Below, in pieces: positions 23,213-30,863 of a DNA stretch of 41,725 nt. Within the stretch, counting starts at the first letter, position 1. Each line of letters starts with the position of its first letter. Source of the stretch: Oscillospiraceae bacterium (GTDB taxonomy: Bacteria; Bacillota; Clostridia; Oscillospirales; Acutalibacteraceae). The stretch lies in NCBI GenBank assembly GCA_009784445.1, contig WRBQ01000013.1, positions 1-41,725 of the forward strand. The letters are read 5' to 3'. The position numbers and the translations under genes are program-made. Below the pieces are notes generated by a model. The model was not told the DNA's origin. It made no database searches and saw nothing but the letters and a program-made list of their open reading frames with translations.

Positions 23213-23821
23213 TCACGTGGGCGGTAAAATGTCCTCGTTTTCCAAGCGCTCAATAAATTCCTGCAAACGCTGCGTAATATAATCATCTCTTTGTTTTCGC
23301 ACGCGTTCGATTTCTTCTTCGCTGGGCGGCGCATGAAAACGCATTCGCTGTGCTTGCGGAAACACACCAAAGGTGATGTCGCTATATTGTTGCTCTAGCA
23401 ACAAAAAACGCTCACGCTCATGCACAGCATCACAGACTATCACGGCAACGCGCCGCTCTTCATCGAATAAATTGGCAAAAGAATCTTCACCCCAAAACTC
23501 GCTTAGCGTGGATAACAATGGCGGTTCACCATCAAAGTTCAGCCCAGCTTCTTCTAACTGCGCACGGATTACACCCAACGTTTCTTGCTCGGTTAAGTAT
23601 ACCACATATTGCGGCGCGAGGTGATGACCACCACCATGCGGCCAGCCAAACGGGCTAAATCGCCCACAACCCGCTAGCGTGCTCGCGCCAAGCACACCGA
23701 TGCACGCCACCACGGCGGCATTGCGCGCCCAGCGTTTTGGCAGTGTATTCAAGGATGGCTTTTCTGCTAGGGTGGGCAGTGCGGGCGAGGTGTAGTGCGC
23801 AACAGGTTGCAAATCTTTCAT
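23213..23821 (-). CDS. Exported protein with late lipobox-like motif
   Basis: A 202-aa protein whose first 36 residues are hydrophilic (LQPVAHYTSPALPTLAEKP), followed by KRWARN, a hydrophobic segment (about 38-52) and LAGC. This N-terminal plan, a 'PVAHY...PTLAE...RW' preface before a membrane segment, occurs in many clostridial exported proteins. The rest is acidic, with VVYLTEQETLGVIRAQLEEAGLNF and a charged C-terminal helix. ATG 23821 is set by a perfect AGGAGG. A strong sigma-A promoter precedes it and no terminator follows, so it probably heads the eight-gene operon down to fucI. Function unknown. Confidence 0.65.
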   Translation of the reverse strand: MKDLQPVAHYTSPALPTLAEKPSLNTLPKRWARNAAVVACIGVLGASTLAGCGRFSPFGWPHGGGHHLAPQYVVYLTEQETLGVIRAQLEEAGLNFDGEPPLLSTLSEFWGEDSFANLFDEERRVAVIVCDAVHERERFLLLEQQYSDITFGVFPQAQRMRFHAPPSEEEIERVRKQRDDYITQRLQEFIERLENEDILPPT

Positions 23822-23854
23822 GTTCCAATCCTCCTGCGATGCTTGCTGCAAATA

Positions 23855-23883
23855 ATTGTACCACAAAGTGCTAAATCTGTCAA
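23855..23883 (-). promoter_or_regulatory. Sigma-A promoter heading the fucI operon
   Basis: TTGACA (23883-23878), 17-bp spacer, TACAAT (23860-23855) on the minus strand. The next likely terminator on that strand is at 16406-16428. Confidence 0.85.
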
Positions 23884-23936
23884 CGCCCACATATGATGAG
23901 AAAAACAAACCATTTCATCTATGGAGGGGGTCGCCT

Positions 23937-24191
23937 GTGAAAGGAATCGTTGAGGAACGCTGCGTGGAACTGGGCAGCTACATTGTGGAGAACCAGGCCA
24001 CCGTGCGTGCCGCCGCCGCCAAGTTCGGCATATCCAAATCCACGGTACATATGGACGTGAGCGAGCGTCTGCGCAGCATTCGGCCACAGCTTTATTCCCA
24101 GGTGCGGCAAGTGCTAGACACCAACAAAAGCCAACGGCACATTCGTGGTGGGCTTGCCACGCGCGAGAAATACCGCATGGAAGAAGAATGA
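23937..24191 (+). CDS. spoIIID: Stage III sporulation transcriptional regulator SpoIIID
   Basis: An 84-aa DNA-binding protein of the mother-cell sporulation programme; in Bacillus it is made under sigma-E and tunes the sigma-E and sigma-K regulons, including sigK. The conserved body is unmistakable: ELGSYIVENQATVRAAAAKFGISKSTVHMDVSERL (helix-turn-helix at about 22-42), then VRQVLDTNKSQRHIRGGLATREKY. The GTG start at 23937 is set by GGAGGGGG six bases upstream and gives the usual length. It is transcribed away from the lipoprotein gene and followed by its own terminator. No convincing sigma-E promoter could be fixed. Confidence 0.95.
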   Translation: MKGIVEERCVELGSYIVENQATVRAAAAKFGISKSTVHMDVSERLRSIRPQLYSQVRQVLDTNKSQRHIRGGLATREKYRMEEE

Positions 24192-24215
24192 GCATAATTC
24201 ACGCACAAATTGCAA

Positions 24216-24243
24216 GGGCGGATGAAAATCCGCCCGTTTTTTA
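24216..24243 (+). terminator. Terminator of spoIIID
   Basis: An 8-bp stem GGGCGGAT/ATCCGCCC with a GAAA loop followed by GTTTTTT; the T tract runs into the stop codon of the convergent phosphatase gene. Confidence 0.9.
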
Positions 24244-24825
24244 TTCCCCTTCCACCCATCTTCCACGCTGATAGCGCAACGGAATCAATGCGGCATGCGG
24301 AATTCTCTCTTGCGGAGTTTTGTTGGAGAACGCAACACCACGAATGAGCGATTGAATCGCATGAATGACTCCACCGTGCGTAACCAGAGCAACATTTTGC
24401 GCTTCTTGCAGCATTTCATCCGAAAATGCCTCCCATGCGCTTTTGATGCGTTCATAAAAGAGCAAAGGACTTTCGCCATCAGGATAAGTTTCATCCCACG
24501 CTAACGTATTCCAGAAAACGCCGGGGTATTTTTCTAGCGCAAGTTCATTCGGCATGCCCGCAAATATACCATTATTCGTTTCACGAAACTGCGGGCACTC
24601 CACAACAGGCAAACCCAATGCATGAGCAATAGGATTAGCCGTTTCGGTTGCACGCGGAAGGTCACTGGAGAATATTTTTGTTATAGCCAGTTCACAGCGT
24701 TTGGTGAAGATATCATTCGCCAAGTCTTCTGCTTGCTGTTTGCCTTCGGCGGTTAAGCCCAGTTTACTCCAGCCGCCGCGCACGGTGGGATCATCTTTCC
24801 CGTGCCGAATTAAATAGCATGTCAC
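24241..24825 (-). CDS. Histidine phosphatase family protein
   Basis: A 194-aa phosphoglycerate-mutase-like phosphatase. The catalytic LIRHGKDDPT stands at residues ~5-14 (RHG with the phospho-accepting His 8), followed by LTAEGKQQAEDLA, FSSDLPRATETA, the FRETNNGIFAGM region and the second catalytic His in VALVTHGGVI. I chose the GTG at 24825: it lies eight bases after AAGGAGA and puts the RHG motif at the usual place. The frame is open for 100 more codons, but that lies within the transporter gene. It follows the transporter by 16 bp in one operon. Substrate unknown; a sugar phosphate is possible. Confidence 0.85.
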   Translation of the reverse strand: MTCYLIRHGKDDPTVRGGWSKLGLTAEGKQQAEDLANDIFTKRCELAITKIFSSDLPRATETANPIAHALGLPVVECPQFRETNNGIFAGMPNELALEKYPGVFWNTLAWDETYPDGESPLLFYERIKSAWEAFSDEMLQEAQNVALVTHGGVIHAIQSLIRGVAFSNKTPQERIPHAALIPLRYQRGRWVEGE

Positions 24826-24841
24826 AGATATTTTCTCCTTG

Positions 24842-26251
24842 CTAGTCTGCGCAAACACTTGCCTCTTGCTGTGCACGCTGCGCCGCAAGTTCTGCGCGGA
24901 TTTCCTCTTCGTCGCGCTTGCTGAAGGGGTACCAAAACTGCATGGTGAGGAAGTTGAGCAAAAACGCAATGGCCGGCACCAGCGTAGCCACAAGATACAA
25001 CCGCCCGGGCACATGCGCCGGCTGCACCGTTGCGCCCTCCACATAGCCAATGGCACCGAGCAGATAGGACGAGCCTGCGCCCGCCGCCGTGTGGCCAATT
25101 TTGCGTGTGGCAAAAAACAGCGCATAGCAAGTGCCTTCCTCGCGCTTTTCGCTCAGCAGTTCTTGTTTATCCAGCACATCGGTGAGCAACGCCCACAGCT
25201 GCATGTTCAAAAAGGTTTGGCCAATACCGCTGATGAAGCTCAGCCCAACAAACACAAAGGGGTTGCTGGTGTGCAGCAGCAACAATGCAAAGTTCGCCAG
25301 GGCACTCAGCGCAAGGCCGCAAGCGCACAATTGCTTTTTGCCCATGCGGCGCACCAGCTTGGGCAACACAGGCAGCAGCAGCACCGCAGGCGCGTTGATT
25401 GCGATGTTCAGCAGGGCAAGCAGGCCGGGCGAAGTGAAGTAATGCACAAACAAAAAGTTGTTGACCGCCATGGAAAACAGCATGCTGCCCATGGTGAGCA
25501 ACGAGGCCACGCAAATGGCCAAAAACGAGCGGTTCTTTGCCAGCACGCGAACGGTGTGGCGAATATCATGCGCTTGCGGCTTGGACGGCGCCTGCACGCG
25601 CTCGCGAGTGAGCTTGAAGGCGGCGTTGTGCACCACAATGCTGATGACGGAGAAAATCAACACGGCGATGAAAAAACTGCGATAGTTGAACACCTGCACA
25701 GCGTTGTCGTTGTACATGACGGTGGAAAACACCAGCAACGGCAAAATCACTTGTGAGGGCAGGCCGCCTAGACCTGCACCTAGGCTGCGAAACGTGGAAA
25801 GCATCGAGCGCTCCTCGCCGTCGATGCTGATGACCGAGGCCATGGCGCCCATGGGAATGTTGATGGCGGTGAACACAACGTCGTAAATGATTTGCGTGAT
25901 GTAGGCGTAGATGAGATACTGCGTGGGCGAAAGCCCGGGAATTTGCGCGAACAACAGCACCGCCATCACCGCAAAGGGCAGCGAAAAATTGCGCAAACAA
26001 GGGCGATATTTGCCGTATTTGCCGGGCGGTCGGCGGTCAAAAAAGGCACCGAGGATAGGGTCGTTGACACCGCTGAACAAACGGATAACCAGCAGCAGTG
26101 TGCCCACGCGCTGGAATGGAATTTTCAGCACATCCACATAAAACATTTGCATGAAGGTGCCAATCATGCTGGTGAACAGGCTGCCGCCGGTGTCGGCCAA
26201 GGCATAGCCGATTTTTTCGCTAAACGCAACGTATTCGTGAGTTTTCTCCAT
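24842..26251 (-). CDS. GPH-family (MFS) sugar-cation symporter
   Basis: A 469-aa membrane transporter of the glycoside-pentoside-hexuronide:cation symporter family (MelB, YicJ, XylP relatives). Marks: an N-terminal EKIGYALADTGGSLF helix, LLLVIRLFSGVNDPILGAFFDRR (the conserved Asp-containing loop between helices 2 and 3), GKYRPCLRN, and about twelve hydrophobic segments, with a charged tail. ATG 26251 follows a perfect AGGAGG; an upstream in-frame codon lies in front of that site. It heads an operon with the histidine phosphatase from a strong promoter. Probably imports a glycoside used by the nearby glycosidases. Confidence 0.88.
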   Translation of the reverse strand: MEKTHEYVAFSEKIGYALADTGGSLFTSMIGTFMQMFYVDVLKIPFQRVGTLLLVIRLFSGVNDPILGAFFDRRPPGKYGKYRPCLRNFSLPFAVMAVLLFAQIPGLSPTQYLIYAYITQIIYDVVFTAINIPMGAMASVISIDGEERSMLSTFRSLGAGLGGLPSQVILPLLVFSTVMYNDNAVQVFNYRSFFIAVLIFSVISIVVHNAAFKLTRERVQAPSKPQAHDIRHTVRVLAKNRSFLAICVASLLTMGSMLFSMAVNNFLFVHYFTSPGLLALLNIAINAPAVLLLPVLPKLVRRMGKKQLCACGLALSALANFALLLLHTSNPFVFVGLSFISGIGQTFLNMQLWALLTDVLDKQELLSEKREEGTCYALFFATRKIGHTAAGAGSSYLLGAIGYVEGATVQPAHVPGRLYLVATLVPAIAFLLNFLTMQFWYPFSKRDEEEIRAELAAQRAQQEASVCAD

Positions 26252-26293
26252 GTGACTGCCTCCTAACGTCATTGGGACAATTTGTATATACCC

Positions 26294-26322
26294 ATTCTAC
26301 ACTGTTTTTGCGCTGGCGTCAA
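26294..26322 (-). promoter_or_regulatory. Sigma-A promoter of the transporter operon
   Basis: TTGACG (26322-26317), 17-bp spacer, TAGAAT (26299-26294) on the minus strand. Confidence 0.85.
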
Positions 26323-26410
26323 GAAAAAAATGCCCGCCCAAGCACTATTTGCGCGCGGATACAATATAGTAATAGAGAACTGAACCAACATTGGGAAAGG
26401 AAGATTATAC

Positions 26411-27400
26411 ATGGACAATTTGACCATTGAGCAATACAAGCAAGAGATGCTGCGGCAAGCCAGCCGCGCACGCGCATTCGACCCGCCGGCGGCCGTGCCG
26501 CTGGAAGAACCAGTGATGGCGCATGACTTTGGTGAACCCGACTTGCCCGCTATCGTACATATGCCGAGCAACGAAATGATGGAAGATAGCTACACACAGC
26601 CTGACCCTTTTTTCGACACCACCATCGAAGCCGAAGACATCGTGCCTTTTGTGCAAGAGGAAAGCGACGACAACGGCATGTTTCTCGCAGCCGAAACTCA
26701 ACCACCCGCGCCTGCAGCCATGCCTCAGCCCACGCTTCAACCCGAACCCGAGCCCATGTTCGAACCCCAGTTCGAAGTGCAAGCCGAAGCATTCGCAGAC
26801 CTGCCCGCTCCCCTGCCCCAGGCAATGCCCGACGCAGGCGTCATTAGCGACGAAGAGTGGTTTGGCATGTCCGGTGCCGCCGCGCAACCCACCGTGGCCT
26901 ATGTTGACGAGCCCGAAGAACTCGACGCTGAGCAGTTGGACGAAATCGAGCATTTTCCGCCCGGTAATGCCGCGCTTGAAGCCAACGAAACCGTCACCGA
27001 GTATTATGAAATGCCTTCGCCTGTGTTTTCGTCGCTGGCTGAATTTCGCGCCAACAACCCCGCCAAAGGCGAAATCCTTGTTCACGTAACGGATCACGGC
27101 AGCCCAGCAGCCGGCGCACGTGTGCAAATTACCAAGCAAATTGGCGGCAAAACCTATCGCTTTTACGATGGCTATGCCGGGCGCAACGGCTCGGTTGGGC
27201 CAATTGAACTGCCTGCGCCGCGCAAAGAGGCCGCTTACCATGAAACCACCATCCCCTATGCCTTGTATGACATCACCGTGACCCACGCGCGTGAGCGCCA
27301 GCATTTGCAAAACGTGCCCATGTTTGCCGACACCGCGGGCGAACAGGTGGTGCGCATGCAAAACGACATCCCCATTAATGAAGCCGTTTATGTCAAGTAG
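26411..27400 (+). CDS. Acidic Pro/Glu-rich protein with C-terminal carboxypeptidase-regulatory-like domain
   Basis: A 329-aa protein without signal peptide. Residues ~1-210 are low-complexity, acidic and Pro-rich (QPTLQPEPEPMFEPQFEV), and the last ~110 form an Ig-like carboxypeptidase-regulatory fold: GEILVHVTDHGSPAAGARVQI, TYRFYDGYAGRNGSVG, LPAPRKEAAYHE, YALYDITVTH, ending in NVPMFADTAGEQ. In related Clostridia such a domain stands just before a SpoIID-like cell-wall protein, and here too the next gene is the stub of one. The start has AAAGGAAG upstream. It may be a sporulation or cell-envelope protein; the evidence is the neighbour only. Confidence 0.6.
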   Translation: MDNLTIEQYKQEMLRQASRARAFDPPAAVPLEEPVMAHDFGEPDLPAIVHMPSNEMMEDSYTQPDPFFDTTIEAEDIVPFVQEESDDNGMFLAAETQPPAPAAMPQPTLQPEPEPMFEPQFEVQAEAFADLPAPLPQAMPDAGVISDEEWFGMSGAAAQPTVAYVDEPEELDAEQLDEIEHFPPGNAALEANETVTEYYEMPSPVFSSLAEFRANNPAKGEILVHVTDHGSPAAGARVQITKQIGGKTYRFYDGYAGRNGSVGPIELPAPRKEAAYHETTIPYALYDITVTHARERQHLQNVPMFADTAGEQVVRMQNDIPINEAVYVK

Positions 27401-27462
27401 TGATTAGTGCATAGTGAATAGTGGTTAGTTTTCCACCACTAATCACTGGCCACTAACCACTA
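27399..27462 (+). repeat. Interleaved inverted repeats of the ACTAACCACT type
   Basis: AGTGATTAGTG (27399-27409) is complementary to 27437-27447, and TAGTGGTTAGT (27419-27429) to 27452-27462, in the order A, B, A', B'. B can also pair with A' using a wobble. It lies between the stop of the preceding gene and the ribosome site of the interrupted gene. Confidence 0.8.
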
Positions 27463-27486
27463 ACCACTACTCTAAGGAGGTTGCTT

Positions 27487-27630
27487 ATGGGTTTCGGTTT
27501 GCCAATCATCCCGCGGGAGATTACCGTGCACTTGGGTGCACCCCGCGCCAACGCGCGCCGCGTGACCGTGCCGTTTATTGATTACATCAAAAATGTGATG
27601 TGTATAAAAAACCGAATGAAATTTGCATAG
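27487..27630 (+). pseudogene. 5' fragment of a SpoIID-like cell-wall-binding gene, split by the prophage
   Basis: ATG 27487 has a perfect AAGGAGG. The first 37 codons (IIPREITVHLGAPRANARR, then VTVPFIDYIKNV) match the start of a clostridial family, often labelled peptidoglycan-binding or SpoIID-like, in which DYIKNV continues with a conserved Ala-Ser-Ser-Glu-Ile-Tyr-Pro-Thr-Trp segment that corresponds to the catalytic Glu region of SpoIID. Here the frame instead runs into ten unrelated codons and stops at 27630. The break falls about 200 bp before a large serine recombinase gene. I infer that the rest of the gene lies beyond the far end of the prophage. The family match is from memory and should be tested. 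Confidence 0.7.
27588..27602. other. Probable prophage-chromosome junction (att site)
   Basis: Host-like coding sequence ends at AAA AAT GTG (27589-27597), after which similarity to the gene family stops. The exact crossover dinucleotide cannot be set without the other end. Confidence 0.5.
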
Positions 27631-27671
27631 GTCAACCTCTCATGGCAATAAGCATGTCATGGGGTGATGAG

Positions 27672-27815
27672 ATGCAACAGCAGCAAATTGTTTTGCCAAA
27701 AACACTGCAAACTGAGATGATGAAATTCTTCTTTGAAGCCGCCGTGCGCCGCGCCAAGCAAGAACAGCTTGAAGCGCGTTTGTCAGAGCAAAATGACAGG
27801 GGCGAGAGCGAATGA
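27672..27815 (+). CDS. Small protein preceding the serine recombinase
   Basis: A 47-aa protein (MQQQQIVLPKTLQTEMMKFF, then a charged helix). Small proteins of this kind, with an IVLPK..LQ.EMMKFF pattern, often precede serine recombinases in clostridial mobile elements. The stop overlaps the recombinase ATG by 4 bp. ATG 27672 has GGGGTGA upstream; earlier in-frame starts overlap the interrupted gene's tail. It may be a recombination directionality or accessory factor, but this is only position-based. Confidence 0.6.
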   Translation: MQQQQIVLPKTLQTEMMKFFFEAAVRRAKQEQLEARLSEQNDRGESE

Positions 27816-29293
27816 GCACCGGAATTTACGTGCGAGTGTCGACCGAGGAACAGGCCAAAGAGGGCTACTCCATTCGCGGGCAGCAGCAAAAACTCGAAGA
27901 CTATGCGCGCATCAAAGACTGGCCGATTCACGATGTTTACACTGACGAGGGCATCAGTGGAAAAAACATCACCGAGCGGCCGGAAATCAAGCACCTGATT
28001 GACGATGTGCAGGCCGGGCATGTGAAAAACGTGCTGGTGTTCAAAATTGACCGCCTCACCCGCAGCACGGCAGATTTGATTTATCTAGTAGACTTATTCA
28101 ACGCACATGGCTGCGCGTTTAATTCACTGATGGAAAGCATTGACACGCACACAGCCTCGGGGCGCATGTTTTTGAAAATCATTGGCATTTTTGCGGAATT
28201 TGAGCGCGAAAACATCGCAGAGCGCATTATCTTGGGTCGTGAGCGCAAGGTTAAGGAGGGCTACACGCTTTGTTCCCACACCGCAAGCTATGGTTATGAC
28301 CGCCCAAAGGGGCAAAAGATTCAGACCATCAATGCAGACGAAGCGCAGGTTGTGCGCGAAATTTTTGAGCTGTATGCCAACCAAGGGTTGAGCATCACCG
28401 AAATTGCGCGCAGACTCAATCTGCGCGGCGTGCCAACCAAGCACAACAATAAATGGACAACGCAGGGCGTGCGCAATATGCTGAAAAACAGCAACTACAT
28501 GGGACATGTGCGCCACCACTACGAGAACGCACAGCGAGCCTACACCGTGCAGGGGCAGCACGAGCAAATCATTTCACAAGCACTGTTTGACAAGGCACAG
28601 CACCGCTTAACGAAAAACCCAAGCATATCGCCACGCAAGCAGCCCCGCGAGGAAAATTACTTCACCGGGTTTCTGGTTTGCGCCAACTGCGGCCATAAAC
28701 TGCATGCGCACAACATATATTCTAAGCTGGCAGACGGCACAACAAAATTCCGTGGATACTATGGCTGCGGCAACACCGTAGTTGGCGCGTGCAACGCAAG
28801 CGAGATGAGCGCACTAAAGCTGGAACGAGCATTTAGCGAGCACCTCACCCGCTTTGCGGACTTTGAAGGCAATGCAGCTGTTGAACAAGATGCCCAAGCG
28901 CAAACGCAGCAAGAAAGTCGGCAGCAAATCGCAATTTGCGAAGAAAAACTGCGCCAAATGCAGGCAAAAGCACGCGAGGCTTTGGATTGCTACGCAAACA
29001 GTATCTTCAGCGTTGAGGAATATTGCCAAGTGAAGAAGCGCATGAATAGCGACCAAGAAATGCTTTGCGCCGAGCTACAACGTCTGCGTGTGCGCGCAGA
29101 AGAAATGCCCCATCACAAACTTGAAATTGCCAAAAGCTTGCAGGAAAACTGGGATGGCCTCTCTTATATAGAAAAGCGCATGTTTCTCATGCAATTCGTT
29201 GAGAAAATCGTGGTGGAAAATGAGAAGACTGGAACAGGACTTCACGACAAGCAAGTGAGAATTTTTGAGGTTGCATTTGGCGGGGCAAAATAG
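27812..29293 (+). CDS. Large serine recombinase (phage integrase)
   Basis: A 493-aa site-specific recombinase that joins attP and attB through a serine-DNA link. Resolvase domain at 1-150: YVRVSTEEQ with catalytic Ser 10, KIDRLTRS at 78-85, FAEFERENIAERI at 128-139. The recombinase DNA-binding domain follows (EIARRLNLRGVPTK, NMLKNSNYMG), then a zinc ribbon with Cys 290, 293, 319 and 327, and a long coiled coil (about 370-440) of the kind that controls integration versus excision. Complete and apparently active. Its place beside the split SpoIID-like gene fits integration there. Followed by a strong terminator shared with the convergent lysis genes. Confidence 0.95.
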   Translation: MSTGIYVRVSTEEQAKEGYSIRGQQQKLEDYARIKDWPIHDVYTDEGISGKNITERPEIKHLIDDVQAGHVKNVLVFKIDRLTRSTADLIYLVDLFNAHGCAFNSLMESIDTHTASGRMFLKIIGIFAEFERENIAERIILGRERKVKEGYTLCSHTASYGYDRPKGQKIQTINADEAQVVREIFELYANQGLSITEIARRLNLRGVPTKHNNKWTTQGVRNMLKNSNYMGHVRHHYENAQRAYTVQGQHEQIISQALFDKAQHRLTKNPSISPRKQPREENYFTGFLVCANCGHKLHAHNIYSKLADGTTKFRGYYGCGNTVVGACNASEMSALKLERAFSEHLTRFADFEGNAAVEQDAQAQTQQESRQQIAICEEKLRQMQAKAREALDCYANSIFSVEEYCQVKKRMNSDQEMLCAELQRLRVRAEEMPHHKLEIAKSLQENWDGLSYIEKRMFLMQFVEKIVVENEKTGTGLHDKQVRIFEVAFGGAK

Positions 29294-29295
29294 CA

Positions 29296-29328
29296 AAACC
29301 GGGGAACGTCAATGACGTTCCCCGGTTT
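29296..29328. terminator. Bidirectional terminator between integrase and late genes
   Basis: A perfect 15-bp stem AAACCGGGGAACGTC/GACGTTCCCCGGTTT with a 3-base loop, 2 bp after the recombinase stop and 1 bp beyond the stop of the convergent phage gene. Confidence 0.93.
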
Positions 29329-29329
29329 G

Positions 29330-29623
29330 TTAGTGTTTATTGGCCAGCAGCAGCGCAGTGCTTAAGTCGCGCTCCAGGCGGGCAATGCGTTTGTCTTTTG
29401 CGGCATTTTGCATTTGCAGTTTGGCAATCACTTCATGTTGCGCTGCCTTGAACTCCAGCAGCAGACGCTGGGTTTCAGTATGCCCATCTTCCGAGCACTT
29501 TCTGGCCTCGGCGCGCAGGCGTTGCGCGTGCAACATTTGCTTGATGATATATCCCAGCCCGCTGCTGCCCATCACGGCAATCACGGTGCCAAGAGCAGCA
29601 ACCACGGCATTGAAATTATCCAT
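29330..29623 (-). CDS. Phage small membrane coiled-coil protein (holin-like candidate)
   Basis: A 97-aa protein: MDNFNAVVAALGTVIAVMGS starts with one membrane helix (about 5-27), followed by a charged coiled coil (LLLEFKAAQHEVIAKLQMQN, ARLERDLS). ATG 29623 overlaps the next upstream gene's end by 8 bp, so the two are coupled; the longer frame lies antisense-free but inside that gene. In clostridial phages such proteins are found beside the amidase and are taken as holins or their regulators. No family is firmly recognised. Confidence 0.6.
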   Translation of the reverse strand: MDNFNAVVAALGTVIAVMGSSGLGYIIKQMLHAQRLRAEARKCSEDGHTETQRLLLEFKAAQHEVIAKLQMQNAAKDKRIARLERDLSTALLLANKH

Positions 29624-29807
29624 TTTGCTGCCCCGTTTCCAGTGCATCCAAGCGTGTTTCCAGCTTGGCAATTTTGATGCCGAAGCTATTGTGCTCATCC
29701 ACTTTTTGCTCAAGGCGAGCCAAGCGATGATTGGTCATTGCGCTTGCCCCAAATGCACTGACCACTGGCCCAAGCAAGGCAATGACCATCAACACGTAAT
29801 TCGTCAT
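29616..29807 (-). CDS. Phage small membrane protein (XhlA/holin-like candidate)
   Basis: A 63-aa protein with an N-terminal membrane helix (LMVIALLGPVVSAFGASAM) and a short coiled coil (HRLARLEQKVDEHNSFGIKI, LETRLDALE). The 'LEQKVDEHN' arrangement is common in small proteins of Gram-positive phage lysis cassettes. It overlaps the endolysin gene start by 4 bp (29804-29807) and the next gene by 8 bp. Together the three probably form the lysis cassette; which of the two small proteins is the holin is not clear. Confidence 0.6.
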   Translation of the reverse strand: MTNYVLMVIALLGPVVSAFGASAMTNHRLARLEQKVDEHNSFGIKIAKLETRLDALETGQQNG

Positions 29808-30634
29808 TCAGCCTCCCTTGGTGGCAGGTGCAGCCGGGTGCCAATCTGCATACGCTCGGGCACAACGTCGGGATTCAGTGCAGCAATTTCCTCCCAGCGC
29901 AGTGGACAGCCCAGATGTATTTGGGCCAGTGCCCACATGGTGTCGCCCCGCACAACAGTGTGCTGCGAAAGCGTGTTCGGTGTGCTGAGCACAGCGGTTT
30001 CGTTCATCTGTTCACCGGCCGAGAAGCAGGCAACCGTTTGCACAAAACTCGCCCAATGCGGGCGAATATATTGCGGACAAATCTTGCGTGAAAAATCAAA
30101 ATGTTGCCACAAATCAAGCGCCGGCTCAAGCGAAAGTTCTTGGCACAGCCACGCACAAAGCAGCGCAGTTGCACGCGTTGTTTCGGCGTGGCTACCAATG
30201 GCCTCAATGGCAATGGTATCCAAGTTGCCACCAATGCGCTGCCCCGGGCGGCGGCCGTCGCGGCGGGTTTGCCCGTCACCGCCATGCCAACCCTGTTCAT
30301 CCAGCCGAAGGTTTTGCCAAATTTCGTTGCGCCACACATAATAATGCACCACCACACCGGCCATGTTGCCGTTGAAGGTTGCGCGGGTGTATTGCTCGGC
30401 GGCGTTGGTGCCGCGCGCCACAGTGATGTCGTTGGTGTTGTGCACACAAATGCCGCGCGCAACGCCGTTGCCGCCCAGCAATCTGCGGGGTTTCATGGGG
30501 CTGCCCTTGGGCACCCATGCAGCCACGTTGCGCGGCGCACGCATGTCATCGGGAATGATTTTTTGGTGCACCACAAACCTGTGCGCACCCACGGTGTGTG
30601 TCAGTATGTTATCGGGTTTAAGAAATTTTGCCAT
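29804..30634 (-). CDS. Endolysin: N-acetylmuramoyl-L-alanine amidase (Amidase_2) with LysM
   Basis: A 276-aa phage lysin that cuts the amide between muramic acid and the stem peptide. The amidase domain has zinc ligands His 65 (GICVHNTND), His 178 and Cys 186 (HFDFSRKICP), with GVVVHYYVW and WHGGDG between. A LysM wall-binding domain follows at about 224-272 (HTVVRGDTMWALAQ, IAALNPDVVPERMQIGTRL). No signal peptide, so release needs a holin. The ATG follows AGGCAGG. Corresponds to XlyA at the end of the PBSX late operon. Confidence 0.92.
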   Translation of the reverse strand: MAKFLKPDNILTHTVGAHRFVVHQKIIPDDMRAPRNVAAWVPKGSPMKPRRLLGGNGVARGICVHNTNDITVARGTNAAEQYTRATFNGNMAGVVVHYYVWRNEIWQNLRLDEQGWHGGDGQTRRDGRRPGQRIGGNLDTIAIEAIGSHAETTRATALLCAWLCQELSLEPALDLWQHFDFSRKICPQYIRPHWASFVQTVACFSAGEQMNETAVLSTPNTLSQHTVVRGDTMWALAQIHLGCPLRWEEIAALNPDVVPERMQIGTRLHLPPREAE

Positions 30635-30638
30635 CGTA

Positions 30639-30857
30639 TTACGACCTGCCTTTCAACAATTGTTGCACTTGAATGGATTTATCGCGCATGTCTGCGGTGG
30701 AAACATCAATGAGTTTTTCCAGGCGAAATGCCTCGTGATGGTCACCACGCTGCATGGCTGCAAGCCGCGCGACTTTCCAAACTTTCAGATTTTCTTCGGT
30801 TTGACGAATAGATTCAATTTGCTCTTGCACAAATCCGGAAAAGGATTTCCAAGGCAT
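30639..30857 (-). CDS. Small phage protein between tail fibre and endolysin
   Basis: A 72-aa, largely helical protein (MPWKSFSGFVQEQIESIRQT; then WKVARLAAMQRGDHHEAFRL) with no membrane segment. ATG 30857 follows GGGAGGT. It is placed where XkdX-like small proteins stand in PBSX, but no sequence similarity is seen. Function unknown. Confidence 0.6.
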   Translation of the reverse strand: MPWKSFSGFVQEQIESIRQTEENLKVWKVARLAAMQRGDHHEAFRLEKLIDVSTADMRDKSIQVQQLLKGRS

Positions 30858-30863
30858 GGGCAA

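Noticed and set aside
23880-23937. Sigma-E promoter of spoIIID (CATATGAT at 23890)
   Set aside because: Two of eight -10 positions differ from the consensus and no fitting -35 element is present.
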